DNA of 64,000 nucleotides from Liolophura sinensis (Eukaryota > Mollusca > Polyplacophora > Chitonida > Chitonidae). This document shows, in pieces, positions 58,376-64,000 of this stretch. The notes below the pieces were generated by a model, which saw only the letters and a list, made by a program, of their open reading frames with translations, was not told where the DNA came from and made no database searches. The translations under genes and the position numbers were made by a program. The DNA lies in the NCBI RefSeq assembly GCF_032854445.1, contig NC_088300.1, positions 59,060,984 through 59,124,983 of the forward strand, read 5' to 3'. Position 1 is the stretch's first letter. Each line of letters opens with the position of its first letter.

Positions 58376-60608
58376 CTTGGATTATATATAGAAAGACTGT
58401 GAATGAAATATATCCGCATTCGCTGAACATTTCGCTGAAGGAAACTGCCTGGAATGTCCAGATTGTACATCTTGTTTTGGCTTGAATCTGAATAAAAGGC
58501 GACAATACGGACAGCTTTCAATTACACCATAGTTTAATACCGTTACACTCGAATAGCAATATATCCTTGTAGCGTTCTGCGTTGTGTGTGTCGATCAACA
58601 CCAAAAGTTAATACTACAAAAAACAGTCATATTTCATCAAACACCTTCGCCATACTTTTCTTACATTTTTTTTGCAAAATTCATAGATGAGCCTCTTGAA
58701 GGGTATTATGAACATGGCTTGTCAGCGCCTATGGATGTCTTACTTCTGGACCGCTCTTTGTCCAAGAGCTAGCGGAGATTTAATTGACATGAGAGCCATA
58801 AATGCTTTCACTGTTTGGTGGGGCGTAGAGGTAGCCTAAGCCTAATTTTAGGTACAGCAGATTTATTCAAGGGTGACCAAGGCTGGATTGTTTATCCAGA
58901 AAACCCTATCTCCATTGTCAGGCGGTCAATGTCCATTCTGTATCCCTTTAAGACAAGGGAAAAGTCATTTTGCACTGAATGACCTTTGATTCTGCTTTAG
59001 TTGAGAAGGAACCCACAGATCTTAAAACTGGTGGAAAATGCAGAGTTTCATCTCTTCATCAACAATTACCAACAAAAGACCAATTTATATGTGGAAAAGT
59101 CACTTAAAATGAGGTTTAGGGTCAATATCCACCTAATAACGAAGACATGGTGTTATCGAGTGCTATTAGCAGAATAAACGGATTAGTGAAAAAGGTGATA
59201 AAATAATAATACGCAGATTTCGAGATACGACGTTACATTACGACAACGGAGTCGCGCTTTATGATGATAGGGTATAGGGTAGCGTGGGGCTAAACTGCCA
59301 ATTTTAACTTGGCGTGGCATACAGAATATAGAGAACTAATTAAAAAGGATTGAAACGTTCTCCTGAATTATCTTCTTCGGTTAGTTGGGTTCTCAATATT
59401 GCAAAAATAACGAAGTTTCTGCGGGGTAGTTTGAGCTAAAAAGGATCACTGCCATGTTAATACCTTGCCGTAAGCGACAACATAAGTTTGCGTCGGTACG
59501 TCATGAACTCTGTTGTCGTGTGCATGACGTAACTTTAAAACTGATAAAATTGGTGCAAAATGTAGAGGTATGACGTGCAAACGCATTGTATGATGGGACA
59601 TCCGAGCCGAGCGACATGGCATGGCAGTAAACGGACATCTGTGTTATCCTCTGTGTTATCGTTATGTGCTACGTGAACACATGGTAACTCGACATGGTGT
59701 CAGAAGTGCTGAATGTGATGCAGATTTCACTTAACTGGATTTGAAAATTAAGGGAAAACGTACCTGTTAGTAAATAGTCACCAAACAATCAAGGATAATA
59801 ACTCTGTCGGTAATGCCATACACATTACTCTCGACAAGAGTACTCTCCCCTTCACTTCCAGCGCTTCACTTCACGCCAGAGCTTCGCCATTTAGTTCAGT
59901 GTTAATAAAAGTTACAACAGCGACAACAAGCAGGTAGAATTTATCCACGAAATGGTTTTTCCGTTTGCATATGTTTGTAAAAATAGGTCGTCGAAGAATC
60001 CTGAATTTTCTTTCAGACCATTTAGATCAGCACAAGAAGGAAGGATTTTGTATCCACCGAAACCAGCTCTATTTGCTCTCGCCATATTAGACCTACCGCT
60101 GAAGGTGCGACAGCTGAATTTCATGCAGCTGAAATACAGCTAAATTTCCACAACAGCACCTGCACACAGTACTTGTAACGCCGACCTCCACATTCTACCT
60201 GTGTTTATATTGTACACGACTATATTCGGAATGCCGGCAATAACATGTGCCGGTAGTTGCTATCGCATATAAATAAATATGAATTGAGAATCCGTCGTGG
60301 GATAGAATATTTGTTGTAAAGTGGACAGAGGGAAAGAATAGTAAATAAATATTAAATCTTAAGACAAGTAAATGAACTGTATAGTGTAACACAGCGTAAG
60401 GCTATAGCTAACCAGTCGGTATTGCCAGTGTGGTTGTCATAACCTGGACAAAAAATCGAATTCAGCGTCTGAAAACTCGGTATATGAAGTCTGGCCAGAG
60501 ATGCCAATGTCATAAATCGGAACTTTAACGGCGTCCACTATGGATTCAAATTGATACGGCAATATATTTGCTTCTGTGTAGCTAGAATCGGATTGTCGTG
60601 GGTGTTCC
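58376..60608. other. Intergenic; MITE relic and possible LTR remnant
   Basis: A partial TTAA-MITE copy lies at 58866-58955 (ending ATTCTGTATCCCTTTAAG). A possible retrotransposon primer-binding motif lies at 59695. The two antisense open frames at 59912-60143 mirror each other and have no recognised family. Confidence 0.4.
59695..59708 (+). other. Possible LTR-retrotransposon primer-binding motif
   Basis: TGGTGTCAGAAGTG follows a CA dinucleotide (GACA at 59691-59694), the layout expected after a 5' LTR in many Gypsy-type elements. No second LTR or gag/pol frame is seen, so at best a truncated relic. Confidence 0.25.
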
Positions 60609-60974
60609 GACCGGCCCGGATAGCACAGTTGGTAGAGCGCCCGCTTCGGGACCGCTAGATCCAGGATCAATCCTTGATCGAGTCACACCTAAGACTTTAA
60701 AAGAGGAAGTTGTAACTTCCTCGCTTGGCGTTCAGCATGAAGGGGATAGTGCAACGACTGGTTGACCCCTATCAGTATAATGGCTCGGGCGGGGCGGCTT
60801 GCTTGCCTTCGGTAAGTCGTCTCAGTGAAGCAGCACTAAATAAAAGAGCGGTGGAAATCCGTCCTGCAACAAGGAGGCACATTACACGTACATGCACCCT
60901 AATGATTCCTTCGTCGTCATATGACTGAAAAATTGTTGAGAACGACGTTAAACCCCAAGCACTCAAGCACTCAC
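60609..60974 (+). mobile_element. SINE family A, full length, inserted into a SINE B
   Basis: From GACCGGCCCGGATAGCACAG to a CACTCAAGCACTCAC tail, 366 bases. TCGTGGGTGTTCC occurs at 60596-60608 and 60975-60987, an exact 13-base target-site duplication. The sequence after it is the 3' half of a family B SINE. This copy gives the best full-length reference for family A here. Confidence 0.95.
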
Positions 60975-61096
60975 TCGTGGGTGTTCCCCGGGCCAGGTTT
61001 CCTCCCACCGTCATATAATGTGAAATATTCTCGAGGACGGGGTAAAACCACCAATCAAATAAATAAATAAATAAATAAACAAACAAACAAATAAAT
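60975..61096 (+). mobile_element. SINE family B, 3' half (target of the SINE A insertion)
   Basis: GTGGGTGTTCCCCGGGCCAG, TTTCCTCCCACCGTCATATA, GAAATATTCTCGAGGACGGG, AAACCACCAATCAAATAAAT, then a long AAATA/AAACA tail. Confidence 0.88.
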
Positions 61097-62412
61097 ACAT
61101 CGATAACATGGACATCGATACGAATTCCCAGCTTATTTAGACCAGTTGGGTTTAGGTTGGCCATCTGGGACGTCACTAGCTGAGCTGTACAGAGCGACCG
61201 GCTTGAGATCGGCAGGGGCAGTAAATCGATTGTTTTTGGTAGATTAAAGTCATTGTTGCGTTTCTCAGAAGCTCTCCTGGTAACACACTGTTAAAACAGG
61301 TTATACATTTTATAATTAGGACCAGTGACTAAATCTTGACAGTAATCCTTTTACAGGCTGCTCTTTGAGATGTGTGAGAGAATCTATATTAAAATGATGT
61401 AACTACTATGTTTGTGTGTTTTTTTTAAGATAGTTGACAATCAAATAAACATCTTGAAAACACTCAGTTATTTTAATGAGATGACTATGCATTCCGTCTT
61501 GGAATACATCATTCATTCCACCAGAGTTACATTGTAGGTCTCCGGTAGTATATCATTGGTGCGGCCAATCTCCTGAACGAAAGCGCACGAACTGTACAGT
61601 GATAGATAAGTATGTTTATGCTAATTGTCTTATGGCCCCTGCTTAAGTGAGATTTGATATCTGACCACGTGAATGATGTTGCCAAGGTAATCTGCCACCT
61701 CTCAGCCAGAATGTTGTTACATCATGGGATGTGTATACCCTTTCAAAATTTTTCCAAGAATTTGAATGAAACTCATTTTTCCCGTCTACTTGGACGGGCT
61801 ACATATTAAAACCATTTAGTAATAACTATTTAATCATTCGAACAACAACAGACTGTTATTGCCCACTTCTAATTCGAGATTTCACAATTGATTTTAATTG
61901 GAAAAGGGGAAGTAAAGCGCTAAAGAAGACAAGGACTGACAGTTTACGATGACATCATCAACCACATGGTCAAAGAGCGAATCTGACTTAAAAAGTAACG
62001 CTAAAACATAACAAAAATGTGTCTATCTATCTTTCAAAATACGGTACTGTGAATCTCCAGGAAGTCAATGATATGCCTTTAGGATACAATCCTGTTTTCT
62101 CATTGTGTGTGATCTCCAATCGTTTTTGACCAAAAAGTGACAAATTATCAGTGATACCGCATTTTTTCCTGATCGATATTTTCTTCAGTTCCCGACGTAA
62201 AAGACTTTTTCACGGTGTACATTTGAATTCATGCACCTAAATACGAGATTGAACATACCAGTTCCATCACATTAAAGACCTGCAATGTATGACTCTGTTT
62301 CAAGATGGAAAAATTGAGAGCAGTAGCTTAATAGGGCATTTTCAAGATGTTTAATAAAACTATCGCTTTTAAACTTATATGTCCCCCATCCCCCAGAGTG
62401 TAATGACCTTTG
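61097..62412. other. Intergenic, no gene recognised
   Basis: Unique AT-rich sequence. No recognisable coding or element structure. Confidence 0.4.
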
Positions 62413-62815
62413 ACCCAGCCTTAAGTGACCTTTCCACCATATACGCTGGTCTTAAGGTGATAATTCTTGGTGAAGAAACGTAACTCTACATATTCCACCA
62501 TTTCTGTCCGTTGTATGTCAATTGAAGCAGAATCAAAAGGCATTTGGTGAAAATTGACTGTGACTTTTCCAAAGCTGGCCTTTTTGACCACATAAGCTGA
62601 TCTTGTGCACCACATAAGTTAAGGTCTTTGTCATTCGGTGCGCGCTGACCTTCGGCCTTGTCTTATTTGACCTTTCCACCACATAATTTTATCTGAAGTA
62701 GGTGATTCTTGCTATTTAGACCAGGCTCATCATTTTATATCTTGTTTTAATGTTGCCTTTGTCTTAAGTGGGCTTTCACTACAAAATTTTGTCTTTAGTT
62801 GCAGATTCATCATTA
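62413..62815. repeat. Degenerate repeat of a ~60-bp block
   Basis: Three related blocks start near 62413, 62656 and 62756. Each has a CTTAAGTGACCTTTCCACCA-like segment, then TTTTATCTGAAGT-like and GATTCTTGC/GATTCATCA segments. Spacing is irregular. They may be old tandem duplications. Confidence 0.45.
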
Positions 62816-64000
62816 GCAGGACTTTCCTTAAAATAAATTGTCCAGGTGAAATAAATCTGAATTTGGTGGTAACTAGAAAGAGGCCTACTGCCCAAACCGC
62901 CGACTGGATTCACTTATAAAACAAGGGTTTCTGTAACCAAGTATGATACCTCAACTACACCAAACTGTCACAGCTTTTATAGCTTTCATATCGATTAAAT
63001 TTCAGCTAGCTCTTGGACTATCTGGTTCTCACGACTGGTCTGGACCGGACATAAATGCATGTAGCATTAGCTTTAATTCCGTTGTCATGTATGTACTGTG
63101 TGTGGCTACTGGTGTTTCCATATCGAAGAATAAGCCACTAGTCACACTTCTGAATAAATCAATCGTTATTATGATTTGGCCATATCAATAGCTGAGTGAT
63201 GGAATTTCACGGAATCACTTCCAGTCCAGGAAGGCTATTTAGGAACGTTATTTACGTCATGTTAAACAAATCTGTGTCATGATACAGACAGTTGTAATCA
63301 ATGTGCATTTGAGATACATAATTTGATTAACGACAATTTAATATACTGCCTTCGTTTACGATTTGGATTCTGATTAAACCTGCAGCTCTATGTGGAACAT
63401 TCCTGACGTCTTTCCGGCATCACTGAAAACTGTTGGCTGCTTCCCTGTACATGACTTCTATGCTTTCTTAGTTCTTTTGGTGGTTTAGCCTTGCGTTTAC
63501 TGAAGTGGAACGTGAGTTATAGATTTACTTTTCAATGAGATTCAAGGGCGTATTTCCTTCGGTCGAATTGGCAGGTGATTTCTGAAGTGGATTGTTCGGG
63601 CAGTCAAGGCATGCACAAGGACAATGTACATGTACATACCATGGCATTGTCAAGATGCATGATGCATGTATGCTCGTCTCGTAGCAATCCATGCACGTCC
63701 ACAGTTCCGCATTTTAACGCCAGGCCAGGCTGTGGGAACTGCCCAGATGAATAACATTCTTAACCATATAATGTCTTAAGTACCCAAGCACTACTAACGG
63801 CTTTGAAATTAGAACCCCGCACACCAGGGCTACTGTTGCTATACCGCTGTCAACATGATCAGTCCAAACTTTGCGGTCGTGAGCGTGTTGAGGCAAATCT
63901 TATTTGTTTATTTTTTCTCTAACTGTCTCTTTCAACATTACTTATATGTAATGTCACCACGGTGTCTCTTTATAGCATGGTTTCTAGTTCCATGCCCGCA
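62816..64000. other. Intergenic, no gene recognised
   Basis: Open frames 62943-63191 (+) and 63714-63896 (-) have no recognisable family. ATGTACATGTACAT palindrome-like words occur near 63625-63640. Confidence 0.4.

Noticed and set aside
59500-59710. Complete LTR retrotransposon
   Set aside because: Only a primer-binding-like motif after a CA was found; no second LTR, no gag or pol frame.
59912-60143. Paired antisense frames of 63-70 codons
   Set aside because: Mirror-image frames over the same DNA, no recognised domain in either.
62943-63191. Possible small membrane protein
   Set aside because: Hydrophobic stretches but no family, conserved context or splice partner.

Overview
This is eukaryotic nuclear DNA: AT-rich, with split genes, GT-AG introns of about 0.1 to 3 kb, vertebrate-like exon phases and many short mobile repeats. 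The tRNA-derived SINEs, many small inverted-repeat elements and frequent ACATGTA words suggest a lophotrochozoan, most likely a mollusc. That assignment is inference; no ribosomal or mitochondrial marker is present.

Four protein genes can be assembled exon by exon with matching phases. (1) 6041-7681 (+): a small 159-aa protein with an N-terminal CARD and a C-terminal RHIM-like amyloid motif, a candidate innate-immune or cell-death adaptor. (2) 24100-17017 (-): sialate O-acetylesterase, SIAE, 9 exons, 537 aa. (3) 25866-36925 (+): CSTPP1 (C11orf49), regulator of the tubulin polyglutamylase complex at centriolar satellites, 9 exons, 353 aa. (4) 52332-39686 (-): a kinesin-8 of the KIF18 type, 16 coding exons, 925 aa. 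SIAE and CSTPP1 are head to head about 1.8 kb apart. CSTPP1 and KIF18 converge with about 2.8 kb between stop codons. CSTPP1 and KIF18 both act on microtubules; SIAE is metabolic. All three human orthologues lie on chromosome 11, so the cluster may preserve old linkage.

The rest is repeat-rich. 0-5.3 kb: SINE pieces and a short inverted-repeat element. 5.3-5.85 kb: a long inverted repeat just upstream of the CARD gene. 8.8-9.5 kb: a 20-bp minisatellite. 9.6-16 kb: MITEs, SINEs and a dispersed ~310-bp repeat. CSTPP1 intron 6 (30.8-33.4 kb) is almost entirely two tandem arrays; the first is built from the exon 6 end with its splice donor. KIF18 intron 10 holds a hAT-like non-autonomous element. 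52.4-64 kb has no recognisable gene but holds a foldback element with subterminal repeats (55.6-56.7 kb), SINEs, and a SINE-in-SINE insertion with a clear target-site duplication.

No CRISPR, operon, rRNA or true tRNA gene is seen. All gene models are ab initio readings of one sequence; untranslated exons and transcription starts are not resolved.
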